From positions 5,662,818 through 5,726,817 of the forward strand of contig OX393562.1 in assembly GCA_947652115.1 (NCBI GenBank): a stretch of 64,000 bases of DNA. Direction: 5' to 3'. The stretch is from Blastomussa wellsi (lineage: Eukaryota; Cnidaria; Anthozoa; Scleractinia; Plerogyridae). Below the pieces are notes generated by a model, which made no database searches, was not told the origin of the DNA, and saw only the letters and a program-made list of their open reading frames with translations. This document shows, one piece after another, positions 31,296 through 42,800 of this stretch. A program made the position numbers and the translations under genes. Each line of letters opens with the position of its first letter. The first letter of the stretch is position 1.

Positions 31296-33407
31296 AAAGA
31301 ATTTGCGGACAACATCCCACAGTGAAGTCTCTTGTATGCTTTCGGGAATAATCGCTTTTGAAAGTAAAGTTATTATATGTATACGGTTCTGATATGCGAA
31401 TTAATCAAGGTACGTTAATTTGTAATGAAGGGATATATAACTACTGTGATGTCAGTCTCAGGATAGCTGAAACGTTCGTGTTGACTGTGCAAATTAAATT
31501 TAAATTTTGACAGAAATTTAACTCTCAAAGACTTCACGCAGTCAGTTCGCAGACCACAAACACTGATCTTTCTCTTGAGTATGTCTCAGGTTGAGAATCT
31601 CACAAAAACCAATATCCAATGTGCTAAATACACGATAACGCTTATGCAAATGCTTCTTTACATGATTAACATTGGATAGCTCATTTGATGTAGCATGGTT
31701 CTTGAGGTTCTTTTGTATGTGGCTTGAGCTTTGAGCGGAGAAGAAATCATAGTATTCGTGCTTCCTTTCAAGGACAACGCTTGATATAAATCCACCATGT
31801 GCGTCTGTGCGTGCTCTCTAATCTGCGCATGCGCAGAGACAATAAGAAGGCACGCATGCGTGTTAGGGCCCAGACGGCGATTTGTGACACAAGGCAGAAA
31901 GCACGTGGGCCATTTTTTACCTTGGGCTCCCTGCGGGAAGCCCAAGTAAATAGCCTGTGAGCAGGCTCCGGCTAGTCCACAGGGAGCAGAGGAGTTATGC
32001 TTGAAACATCAATGAAAGAAACGTCTTACCTTCGTTCTTGTATTTATTCTATTAGTTAAAACCTCATTTGCGAACCAAACATACGATTAATTTGCGATCG
32101 ATCGTTTCGAACCGCCATCATTCTGAATAGTGTCGACCGCTGTGCGGCCGGTCAACGGACAATGTCCGGCCTGACTGGAGTTTTGTCCGGTCAAATTTTC
32201 GCATTGCCGGTCATGTTGACCGGTCACATTCGATCACATTGAGGGAATAAAGTCAATAAAGTTTCTGTATTGTTGTTTGCTATCAGAATGCACCTAGACT
32301 TTCACAAAGTCCTTTGACGCGCGGTTTAGGTACGTCACGTACGAAGGTCGTCCTCTCACGACTTCCTGACTCAGGATTTCCACTGTCGCGTAATTTTTTA
32401 CGTGTGTAAAAAAAATTATAGAGGATGTATGGAAAACTTGCGCACACGTTTACGCAAGTCGTTCATACACGTCCTTTTAAAACTTACATCAAAATTCTAA
32501 GCAATATTGTACCTTACCATTCAGTTTTCAAAAGTTTTGAGTAGCCTCATTAAACTTTGTGTGCATGTCCGTGATTTGAATTTAAACACATTTCAATGCA
32601 CCATGACAATATATCTTCTCGGCCGTGGAGACGAGTTGGTTCCTTCATCAGCAAGGTTTTGGTACTCTGTAATCCATATTTTTATATTTTAGAGCAACTT
32701 AAAAATTAATTGGTGTCTCTTCTTTTCATTTTATTAAAGTGACAAAGAAAGAATTTTCCTTGTACAAAATGAAAAACACGGCCTTTAAAGTTTGTAAACA
32801 CATCCCGCGTTGCGCCATAATCTTGTACATTTTGAACGCACGAGTCAAGACGGAAACTTTCCAGGACCCCTAAAGATTGGTTTGTTTGCCCTTTTTACCA
32901 AGAGAACAATAGGAGACGTAAAGAATCTCTAGAGAGGGAGGTATTAAATAGGCTCCTTCGCAGCATTTTTCTTTTTTGATGTCACACAACGGCTGCGAAG
33001 GAGACTAGGGAGGGTTCAAGGCCTTTTGCCAAATGCTTTTTCCGGTGGTTTTTGCTTTCAGTGGCATACATTATACATACATATCGTCGCTTTCAAAGCG
33101 GGGATTGATCGTAGGAGGGTCCATATTCAAAACTATAATCGTTAAATGATAAACTTAAATCGAGGGCATTTTTTTCGGATGGGGCCCGTTTCTTATCTTG
33201 CAGAGTGTTTCTACTCTGATTAGAGAGATTAAGCATGACGTTATAAGGCAAACGGGAAACGCGAGCTTGCCTTTCATTTTGCAACCTTTGTATCTAATTG
33301 TTAAACAAATCTCTCAGAAAATTAGCAAAAAATTCACTCGTTCACAAAAAACACAAACCGACTTATTTTCAAGAACATACACCTAATTTTCCCGTTAGCG
33401 GGAAAAA
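31296..33407. other. Repeat-rich spacer without a recognised gene
   Basis: Around 32130-32230 the word CCGGTCA/TGACCGG recurs in both orientations. At 32949-32964 and 32991-33007 an inverted repeat (GGCTCCTTCGCAGC) forms a hairpin with a 26-base loop. Near 31961 AGCCTGTGAGCAGGCTC forms a small palindrome. Nothing coding could be supported. Confidence 0.45.
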
Positions 33408-33534
33408 CCATTCTCGTCTCCAGAGCCACTTGTCCCTCTTAGCCGGCTGGGCCTGGGGCACGAGGAACAAGTGGCTCTGGGGACACACGATTTGATTCGC
33501 TGAAATCAAACAAAGGAAGTCCAATCATATCAAA
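33408..33534 (+). repeat. Foldback MITE R4, left half
   Basis: CATTCTCGTCTCCAGAGCC to TCCAATCATATCA. It matches the left half of the complete copy at 12428-12700. Its right half is at 36518-36648, so the Penelope pair between them inserted into it. Confidence 0.65.
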
Positions 33535-33541
33535 TGAATAG

Positions 33542-33586
<45 letters not shown>

Positions 33587-33648
33587 GTATAACAATATAA
33601 TTTGGTTTTATCAACTGGGTTGATAATGTCAATTGGCCACCGTAAAGA

Positions 33649-33696
33649 GATTCAAGTGCTGACGTTTCGAGCGTTAGCCCTTCGTCGGAGCGAATC
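33649..33696 (-). ncRNA. Hammerhead-ribozyme-like motif (left Penelope unit)
   Basis: Same layout and same two departures as the motif at 2817-2864. The outer strand of stem I here ends TGAATC, giving a G-U pair instead of G-C. Confidence 0.45.
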
Positions 33697-33785
33697 AAGG
33701 AATTGTGCGTCGTGTGTGTTTATATACAGAAAGATGGAGCTTCGCTATTGGCTGGTGCCTGGTAACGTAAAAACTTGGGAATAAA

Positions 33786-35015
33786 TTAGTTGAATGAAAA
33801 GCGTTCGTTGATACCGTGAGGATTAAGAGTGCCGATTTGAAAAATAAATTTTTGTTCTAGAGCTTTACGGCTTTCCGTGTTTCCTTGGTGAAGGGAAAGG
33901 CCGCAGACTGCCATATGTTGCTTAGAATGATTTGGGAGATTGAAGTGTCTCGCGACCGGTTTCGATGCATTTTTGTCGTCTTTCTCTACGTCACGAAGGT
34001 GTTCTCGGAATCGGTCGCCAAGTCGTCTCCCTGTTTCGCCGATGTATAACTTTTTGCAAAGAGTGCAAGTTATACAGTAGATGGCATTGGCTGAGGTACA
34101 GGTGAAATGATCAGTGATTTTGATAGATCGCTTGGGTCCCGATATTTTGTCAACGTTGTGAATGAAAGGGCATGTTTTGCATCGTGCGCGAGCGCATTTA
34201 AAAGTTCCGGGTTGATCACTAGTTTGGAATGCACTTCTGACTAAAAAGTTACCTATGTTTTTGTCGCGTTTAAATGAAATTAATGGAGGTTGCGAAAAGA
34301 TTCTACCAGTGTCGGGATCATTTTGAAGTAATTTAAAGTTTTTGAGAATGATGGATTTAACTACGTGGTTGTGAGGGTGAAATGTGAGGGTGAATGGAAT
34401 TCTATCGTTGTTTTCTCTCTGTGACGTTTGTAGTGCTGACTGTCGATCAATTTGCTGGGCGCGATGATGGCCCGCTTGAACAACAGAAGCAGGATAGCCG
34501 CGTTTGTCGAAGAAATTGCACATTTCCTCTGATTTTAAGGAAAAATCAGAGTCGTCACTACAAAGACGGCGAAGTCTAAGAAACTGAGAATAAGGAATGG
34601 CATTCTTGACATGTGATGGATGTGAAGATGAATACAACAAATAGCTATGAGAATCTGTGGGTTTGTAGTGCACACTGGTGCATAAACTGTTGCCTTCGAT
34701 AGAAACTTTGATATCCAGGAATGCTAAGGAAGTATCGGAAATTTCCCAGGTATATTTAAGGGCAGGATGAAACGAATTAACAGCGGTTATAAATTGATTA
34801 AGATCTTCTCTGGTAGAAGAGGTAGCGCCGATACAGTCGTCAATGTAGCGACGATAGAGTTCAGGTTTTGGGCCGTTGTATTGATTGAAAAATTGGTGTT
34901 CAATGTAGCCTACGAAAAGATTGGCGTAGCTGGGTCCCATTTTGGTACCCATGGCCACGCCATTGATTTGTTTGTAATAATTGTTCGCGAATGAAAAACA
35001 GTTGAGTGTTAACAC
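33786..35015 (-). CDS. Penelope reverse transcriptase/GIY-YIG endonuclease (N-terminus cut by frameshift and gap)
   Basis: Open for 409 aa. RT motifs: NGVAMGTKMGPSYANLF (residues 18-34), YRRYIDDC (54-61, catalytic YIDD) and AFLDIKVS (about 94-101). A linker rich in polar residues follows. A Cys-rich patch (CARARCKTCPF, about 278-288) precedes the GIY-YIG domain with AIYCITCTLCKKLYIGETGR (about 312-331) and RFREHL. This order is diagnostic for Penelope-like elements. The first listed Met is not a true start, since RT sequence continues upstream to the gap but out of frame by one base. All active-site motifs seen are conserved, so this copy was recently active. Confidence 0.85.
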   Translation of the reverse strand: MLTLNCFSFANNYYKQINGVAMGTKMGPSYANLFVGYIEHQFFNQYNGPKPELYRRYIDDCIGATSSTREDLNQFITAVNSFHPALKYTWEISDTSLAFLDIKVSIEGNSLCTSVHYKPTDSHSYLLYSSSHPSHVKNAIPYSQFLRLRRLCSDDSDFSLKSEEMCNFFDKRGYPASVVQAGHHRAQQIDRQSALQTSQRENNDRIPFTLTFHPHNHVVKSIILKNFKLLQNDPDTGRIFSQPPLISFKRDKNIGNFLVRSAFQTSDQPGTFKCARARCKTCPFIHNVDKISGPKRSIKITDHFTCTSANAIYCITCTLCKKLYIGETGRRLGDRFREHLRDVEKDDKNASKPVARHFNLPNHSKQHMAVCGLSLHQGNTESRKALEQKFIFQIGTLNPHGINERFSFN

Positions 35016-35142
35016 TAACTCAGCCAGGCGGAGTAGTGTTTCCGAGCTTGGTTCCTTAACAGTACGTAAATCAAAAAAATGTTTTGAGGGCTAGAAGACC
35101 TTCGCCATTTGGGATGACGGTGTAAAGAGATGTAAATTTATA

Positions 35143-35342
35143 NNNNNNNNNNNNNNNNNNNNNNNNNNNNNNNNNNNNNNNNNNNNNNNNNNNNNNNNNN
35201 NNNNNNNNNNNNNNNNNNNNNNNNNNNNNNNNNNNNNNNNNNNNNNNNNNNNNNNNNNNNNNNNNNNNNNNNNNNNNNNNNNNNNNNNNNNNNNNNNNNN
35301 NNNNNNNNNNNNNNNNNNNNNNNNNNNNNNNNNNNNNNNNNN
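35143..35342. other. Assembly gap, 200 N
   Basis: Exactly 200 N, a placeholder length. It sits between two inverted Penelope units, so the true sequence and distance are unknown and the palindrome may have caused the break. Confidence 0.98.
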
Positions 35343-36517
35343 TGCCCTTAAATATACCTGGGAAATTTCCGATACTTCCTTAGCATTCCTGGATATCAAA
35401 GTTTCTATCGAAGCAACAGTTTATGCACCAGTGTGCACTACAAACCCACAGATTCTCATAGCTATATGTTGTATTCATCTTCACATCCATCACATGTCAA
35501 GAATGCCATTCCTTATTCTCAGTTTCTTAGACTTCGCCGTCTTTGTAGTGACGACTCTGATTTTTCCTTAAAATCAGAGGAAATGTGCAATTTCTTCGAC
35601 AAACGCGGCTATCCCTGCCTTCTGTTGTTCAAGCGGGCCATCATCGCGCCCAGCAAATTGATCGACAGTCAGCACTACAAACGTCACAGAGAGAAAACAA
35701 CGATAGAATTCCATTCACCCTCACATTTCACCCTCACAACCACGTAGTTAAATCCATCATTCTCAAAAACTTTAAATTACTTCAAAATGATCCCGACACT
35801 GGTAGAATCTTTTCGCAACCTCCATTAATTTCATTTAAACGCGACAAAAACATAGGTAAACTTTTTAGTCAGAAGTGCATTCCAAACTAGTGATCAACCC
35901 GGAACTTTTAAATGCGCTCGCGCACGATGCAAAACATGCCCTTTCATTCACAACGTTGACAAATATCGGGACCCAAGCGATCTATCAAAATCACTGATCA
36001 TTTCACCTGTACCTCAGCCAATGCCATCTACTGTATAACTTGCACTCTTTGCAAAAAGTTATACATCGGCGAAAACAGGGAGACGACTTGGCGACCGATT
36101 CCGAGAACACCTTCGTGACGTAGAGAAAGACGACAAAAATGCATCGAAACCGGTCGCGAGACACTTCAATCTCCCAAATCATTCTAAGCAACATATGGCA
36201 GTCTGCGGCCTTTCCCTTCACCAAGGAAACACGGAAAGCCGTAAAGCTCTAGAACAAAAATTTATTTTTCAAATCGGCACTCTTAATCCTCACGGTATCA
36301 ACGAACGCTTTTCATTCAACTAATTTATTCCCAAGTTTTTACGTTACCAGGCACCAGCCAATAGCGAAGCTCCATCTTTCTGTATATAAACACACACGAC
36401 GCACAATTCCTTGATTCGCTCCGACGAAGGGCTAACGCTCGAAACGTCAGCACTCGAATCTCTTTACGGTGGCCAATTGACATTATCAACCCAGTTGATA
36501 AAACCAAATTATATTCC
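35343..36517 (+). mobile_element. Penelope-like element, right unit of the inverted pair
   Basis: It starts within the RT domain (about 34760 in the left unit) and runs to the 3' end at 36517 on the plus strand. Coding sequence is broken by several one-base extra bases relative to the left unit: near 35612-35620 (two C), 35859, and 36073 (AAAA for AAA). All lie in short homopolymers. The hammerhead-like motif at 36413-36460 is intact. Confidence 0.8.
36413..36460 (+). ncRNA. Hammerhead-ribozyme-like motif (right Penelope unit)
   Basis: GATTC/GAATC and GCT/AGC form stem I, CCGACGA is the core, GGGC-TAAC-GCTC stem II, GAAA and CGTC the cleavage side. All stem I pairs are Watson-Crick in this copy. 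Confidence 0.45.
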
Positions 36518-36648
36518 AATCATATCAGCCGTTTTAAACGTGACTCCCTTTGTTTGATTTCAGCGAATCAAATCGTGTGTCCCCAGAGCCACTTGTTCCT
36601 CAGGCTCAGCCGGCTAAGAGGGACAAGTGGCTTTGGGGACGAGAATGG
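36518..36648 (+). repeat. Foldback MITE R4, right half
   Basis: It begins at the second copy of TCCAATCATATCA and ends GGGGACGAGAATGG. Together with 33408-33534 it rebuilds the layout of the complete copy at 12.4 kb. Confidence 0.65.
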
Positions 36649-36652
36649 GGGA

Positions 36653-36741
36653 AACGAACGTCATGCTTTCCAACATGACGTTCGTTAATATGTCAGGGCC
36701 ATCTGCGGTTTCTGCGGTTTCAAAAACCGCAGATGGCCCTG
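36653..36741. repeat. Two perfect hairpins upstream of EIF3A
   Basis: Hairpin 1: AACGAACGTCATG at 36653-36665 and its complement at 36674-36686. Hairpin 2: CAGGGCCATCTGCGGTTT at 36694-36711 and its complement at 36724-36741. They end about 115 bp before the EIF3A start codon, so they lie in its promoter or 5' UTR. They look like short palindromic insertions. Confidence 0.75.
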
Positions 36742-36855
36742 GGGACAAAGTTGGTTCGTGCGAGGCTGTCGAGAACGAGGCAATTTGCGGACCAGAAAGC
36801 CTTTCGGTCGGGTTCCTTCTGGTGAACGTGTTAGAAAAGACGGCGTGTTACCAAC

Positions 36856-39800
36856 ATGCCGGTTTACTTTCAGCGACCAGAGAACGCTCTAAAGAGAGCA
36901 AACGGTAAGAAATTAATGTTTTCTAAACGAAGCAAGTTTCTATTTTGTCTTTAACTTGTTTTGATATCTTGGAAAGGAATGAAAACGAAGTCTTTACGGA
37001 TCTAAATATCAAGTCCTCTGTCTAGTCGATTATTTGCTAGTCTAGATTTCATATTTTATTTCGCTTATCAAAATCATAAATGAACCCGTTCCTAGTTTCA
37101 GTTTCAGGGAAATTTTCTTTTTTTGTGTGTCTTTTTTGTTATCAGCATTCACAATTCAGTTTTTATTCCCTTCTCAAACCGAACGATACGTGTACATTTC
37201 AACCCATGCACGTGACTTTTGCTGGTTCTAATCATTTTAAATGATAATGTAATCGATTTCCGGTCTAAGAAAGAAAACACAGTTTTACAAAGCTGATAGT
37301 AAAACAGCCAATGTAGCAAGTCGTAAAATGGTCAGGGCAATTCCACTTTATATCCACACCCATGTTAGAGATGCCAACCTAAAAAACATAAAATCCGAGA
37401 GACTGCTAATTTTTGCGTCACTCCACCTAGCTCTTAGTCTGCTAATTCATCTACTAACATGCGTAGTCAAATATTTCAAAATTTCCTCCCAAAATGGGTC
37501 CAAGCTATAGTAAAACTTGTATTTCAAGCATTTTCCTTTGTATCCAGGAGATTTGTTGACCCGAATGGGAGACTGGGAGATTCATTCTGTATCCAGGAGA
37601 CTCCCGGATAATTCATGTAGACAAGATTTTCTGAAAGTCGTTACTGAGAGGGTACAGTAGTTCCGTCTACATTCTTTGGTCCTTGAAATATTTCGGTGGG
37701 GGGTCGGGGGAAAAGAGGGCTTTTTTCTGAAGGAGCTGAGAAAAATCTGTGTTTCCTGAGGGGGGTTATGTTGGCACTTTGATATTCTTTTTAGTGGGGT
37801 TAATTTTGAGGGGAGGGTGCAGGCAACATATAGATGTTGATCCAGACCTACCAACTCTCACAGTTTGGAGTATCAACTCGCGGTCTAACAATTTAACTCT
37901 GGAAATTGCCAAAGATATCGGGAAGGTATGCACAAATAGTGAAAAGTGTGTTGAAACATGGCACATCTTGTGTTTGAGGAAACCTTGGTACAACGCTGGC
38001 CTCAGTCTCGTAGTACATACGAGTGGTCACAGAATACAACAGAGAACACAAATGAGGCAAGGAATGTGTTTTAACGAGAAATCTGATATTTTTTATTCAC
38101 ATAACACATATATGGGAAATCTCAAGGTTTGAGGTACTAATCTCCGGGTTTTCCTAGCCTTTTCATCAAAACCTCCAGATTTTCATGTTTTGGGATTGAC
38201 AGGTTTGATGATCAGCGTGCATGTACTTTTCCAATTCAGATCTGTTAAAACTGGCATTGACTGTAGCATGCAAGGACAGATGTATTTCCGGACAGATGTA
38301 TTTCCGGTTGTTGGAGAGAACTATTGCTAGGAATGCATCTGTGTTTGGAGGCTGTATTGACTTTTAGAACATTTTTTTTAATTTTCGACCAAAACCGAGG
38401 ATGCTGCCATTCATATTAATTTGTTTCATTGTGATTATAATCTCAGAGTTTATTGAAGTTGGAAAGAAAGAGCCAGCTTTGGATGCATTGTATGATGTCA
38501 TCAAAAGCAAGAAACATCGCACATGGCAGAATAAGATCCACGAGCCCATACTATTCAAGTACTTGGAGTTGTGTGTTGATCTCCGGCGGAGCCATGTTGC
38601 TAAGGAAGGATTATACCAGTACAAGTTGATTTGCCAGCAAGTTAACATTGTATCACTTGAAGATGTCATTCGCTACTTCCTCAAGCTTGCGGAAGCCCGT
38701 GCAGATACTGCAAGGCAACAGTCCCGTGATCAGGTCCCTATTGTGGATGACTTGGATCAGATACAAACACCAGAGAGGTAAGAAATGGGAAAGATAATTA
38801 TAATAATGCTATTGCAGGGTCCTAAATTAACTTTTTTATACAGGTGCCAAGTGGCGACTGAAGATAAATTTGCAGTCGCCAATGAAAAAAATCTGATCAG
38901 CAAAAAGTGGTTTGTAAAATTTTTGCCTGACAGCAAAACATGAAAACATTGAGTTCTGAAAAACGTTTCTTCAAGACTCGCATGTACAGTATAAAGGGAT
39001 TAAAATATTGTGTGGCTTACATTTCAATTGAAAAGGAGTTTGGTCAATAGATGGCTGTCTTACTTTGAAGACTGACCAGTACAAGCCTTCAATGCACTTG
39101 AAGAAGCCACACGCGAACAAGCGGCCATATTGCTCGTTGTGCAATGCGCCCACAGTATGGTTGTTAGATGAAACAGCTGAAATGCTAAATGTCGATCGAA
39201 GTGCGTGGATTACAACGGTTGTGAAGGTCATCTGACGGGAATCTTACCTTTACTTTTTATCGTAATTACTTTCTGTCGAAATTGAAAACTTTGACAATAC
39301 AGGGAGTAAGTTTATTGCTGAAATCAAATGCGAAATTTTTCGATTTAATTCCTTGGGCACTTGTTCAAAACATTGACACAACGCTAAATGTTAGTCGCCT
39401 GTTGGCGATTAGCTACATGTATAAAATTCTAGTTGCCAACACTCAATTTTCAGTCGCATTGGCGACCAGTGAGTCGCAATTTCGGACCCTTTATTGTGAG
39501 TTAATAGCTTGATTATAATAGATGTGGTTTCTATTGTGGGGCAAACAAATGCAGTCCTCCACAGGAACTGAAACCAGATAGATGCTCTTAATATAAGCTA
39601 CATGTATGGTGAGATTACTATTAATTTTGATGTATGTTTATTGTATGGGCATTCAATGAAGACATGGATAATAAATTGATGCCAAATTATTTACCTGGAT
39701 CTGGTGAAACCACTGCTCCATAAGAGACTCTTTCAAGAAATATTAAATGATATTTTTCCTATAATTTATACTTTCCAAAATTTATACTGTCTTGCTGATT

Positions 39801-42800
39801 TTCGTACAAGTGATTATTTTGTTCTTGAGAAGAAACTCGCATCTTTAGAGTAAAGATTGAGTCTCACTACATTGTTTTCACCATACATGTATCACCACAG
39901 TAAAAAATGTAAAGATTTGCAATTGCAAGGGCTTTAGACAAACAACACATACATTGTACACACATAGCTGGCATCTATGACTCACATTGCCATGTGAAGG
40001 GAGGTCATACATGTACACATTTCCCAGTGAAAATATATCAAATTCCAATAGACCTTATTTGTGAATGGGCAGTTTGTTTTCCCAATACAGACCACATGAT
40101 ATTCTCTGGAGAATTATTCTTTTACCCAGCTAAAAATTATTTTTGCATGTACATGCGACTATTTCAAAATCTGAAAGCAAGAATTCTCAAGAATATTATC
40201 GCATGGTCTCTAATTTGGCAGCAAATTGCCCAAGCGAATAAGGATTGGATTACTGTATTTGCAGGCTGTTTAGCTACACTGTATATGTCATGTGTTTTAT
40301 TGTATTTTCAGTGTATTACTCAGTTTTGTCAGTGGTGAGGACACTCAAGATCGTACCGATAGGGTCATGTTAACGCCCTGGGTCAAGTTTCTGTGGGAAG
40401 CGTACCGCAACGTATTAGAACTACTGCGTAATAATGTACGAGTAGAGAAGCTGTATCATGACACTGCTCAACAAGGTACTATAAAATACTTTATACTGAT
40501 TAACTCTTCCACTCCTGAGAAGAACTGATCAAGATCTGAATTCTACTAAGTATAGTCTGTAAAATTAATGTGTTAAGGTTAGGACTGTTGTTTACAGCAC
40601 ATTTCCTACTCTATTTTACATTGTGTTAATTTTTTATGCATCTACTGTATATTTTACACTTTACAGCCCACATAGTTTAATTTATGCAACTGTTACATAT
40701 TGCTGCATGTAACTGAGTCTAAATTGATTTCAGCTTTTAAGTTCTGTTTGAAGTATTCTCGTCGCACAGAATTTCGGAAGCTATGTGACAACGTAAGTAC
40801 ATGTTTCACATCTGCAAATATTTTTTTCCTTTAAAAGGACATGTGTCCGACTAAGAAACCATTTCGATCAGACAAAACTCTAGTGAGGTCAAACGTCATG
40901 CTCGATAACGTGTTGTCAATGCAAAACATTGGTGTTTTGATTGGAAGGTGAAAAAATGTCCATACATTCTGTCCATTCACAGTTGAGATTTCATTGTACA
41001 CTGGTAAATTTTGGTTGGTCGTTTTCCAATGTCCAACCATTCTTTGTAGCCTTGTCTTGGTGCTCCTACACAGTACTGCTCAAAGCTATTTACCCATTAG
41101 CACTAAGCCTGCGAACACAGGTCTGTTTCACCCTGCCAGTAAATACCATCTGCAAAACCAAGCCAGGGTTTGATTTCCATGACATCAGACTTTTGTCTTA
41201 TCACTGACCAATTATATGACGCGATAGAATGGCTCAGATACTCACACACATTGTACATCACAAAACATGTTCACAAGAGCTTGAACATCCTGCTGAGAGT
41301 GCTAGACGATAGTCCAAAGAAACTGTATAGATTAGCAGAATTTTGCTTCTGTGCAAATAACGTTTTCAGCTTCGAAAGAAAAGATTTGTGGAGTATTGAG
41401 AAAAAATGTGGGCATTGCAGCTTTGATCCTCCATGCAACAAAATTCGATGTACATGTTTCGCTGTTTATGTGGAAAGAGGACGGCTCGCTATCTGCAGGA
41501 CGAAATGCTACAAATTATAATTAGAAAGATTTTAAATCCGATGATTCGGTATGCCTTGAACGACCGGCCAAGGAAGAAGTAAGATTGCCAGACGCTCACA
41601 AGAGCTTGAAATTTGGAGGCACTGCCACTGTTTATGGAATTTCACGACATCAAGCCAACATGTCTGTGCTTTGAGGCCAGAATTGTTGTCGCTACTTTCC
41701 TAGACGTTCCGTGTTTTCTTTTGGAGATTTCAGCCTGATACCAGTATAGCGGTCTAGTTCAAAGGGCGTTCAGAAGTTGCGGTGGCCTAAATTTGACCTG
41801 AACCCCAAAGAAACTCGCTCAAGACTATTTTTCACCATCTATAATCTCCCAGTCATGATTCGGGTGATCCATACACTATGGAATATTGGCCATTTCCCAC
41901 TTCTTTCATCTTCGCTTAGACTGGTAGCACTTGCTCCAAGTGAGTTAAGGTATTCCTGGAAGCTAATTTGCCCATTTTTGCCTCAAATTGCATTCAAAAA
42001 ATCTTTTTAAGTAATCGTTCAATGTTGATCATATTTGCAGATTAAAAACATTATTGTGTGTAGATTTGCTAAATAATAATTTTAAATTGAAAGAATGTAA
42101 GGAATGTCTGAAATACGATACTTTAATGGGTGTGGTCAAAACCCTTACATTTTGCTTATAACATTATAAGTCAACACGAAAACTTTTCCCTTTATAAAGC
42201 TTTGGCCAGTAAAAATAAAAGATCATTACCTTCAATCTTGTTGGAGTATGTCACAGAATAGTCCATTTCAAAAAAATTAGGTCCAAATATGAAAAATGTA
42301 TCATTGTAAGATTCATGATGCTGCTGTGGAACTAAATTTAGATGGCCTGTGACGTACTCCCACAGAAAAGTTCGCCCTCCTGTGTAGTTGAAGTCTGCCA
42401 AGTTTTGCGTCTTTCAGTTATATCTACAGAAGGTGGTATGAATTCTCGTGAGCCCACTTATAAATTGACATGTTTTTTTCACCAAAAAATCAAGCTAAAT
42501 GGGAAAGAATTTGCTTTGAATTGCTTTCATCGAACTGTTTTCGATGGCAGCCATCTTGATGTTGTCTACAATATTCCTTTCCAGCGGTAAAATGTCTAAA
42601 ATGGCCCAGTGTAGGGCCATTTCTTCCTTTTATGGTTGGCTATTTTTCCCGTGAAGCCAATCAGTAGCGGTGATTGTAAACAATGATGCCTTTGCATAGC
42701 AACGGTACCCCAACCGGTCGGTGTTAACAGCAGCGAATGCAAGAACTCAAACAGATCACGGATAGTCACAGCGAGCACGGAAAGCGAAATTGAGAGAGAA

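Larger units (their letters stand above)
33535..35142 (-). mobile_element. Penelope-like element, left unit of an inverted pair
   Basis: Minus-strand unit with its 3' end at 33535 and its interior towards the N gap. It carries an RT plus GIY-YIG ORF (33786-35015) and, upstream of it, more RT sequence (LYTVIPNGEGLLA) with one extra base in an A/T run near 35080. Terminal sequence from about 33535 to 33700 includes the hammerhead-like motif. Confidence 0.85.

Noticed and set aside
35091..35399. ORF crossing the N gap
   Set aside because: Two thirds of it is undefined sequence.
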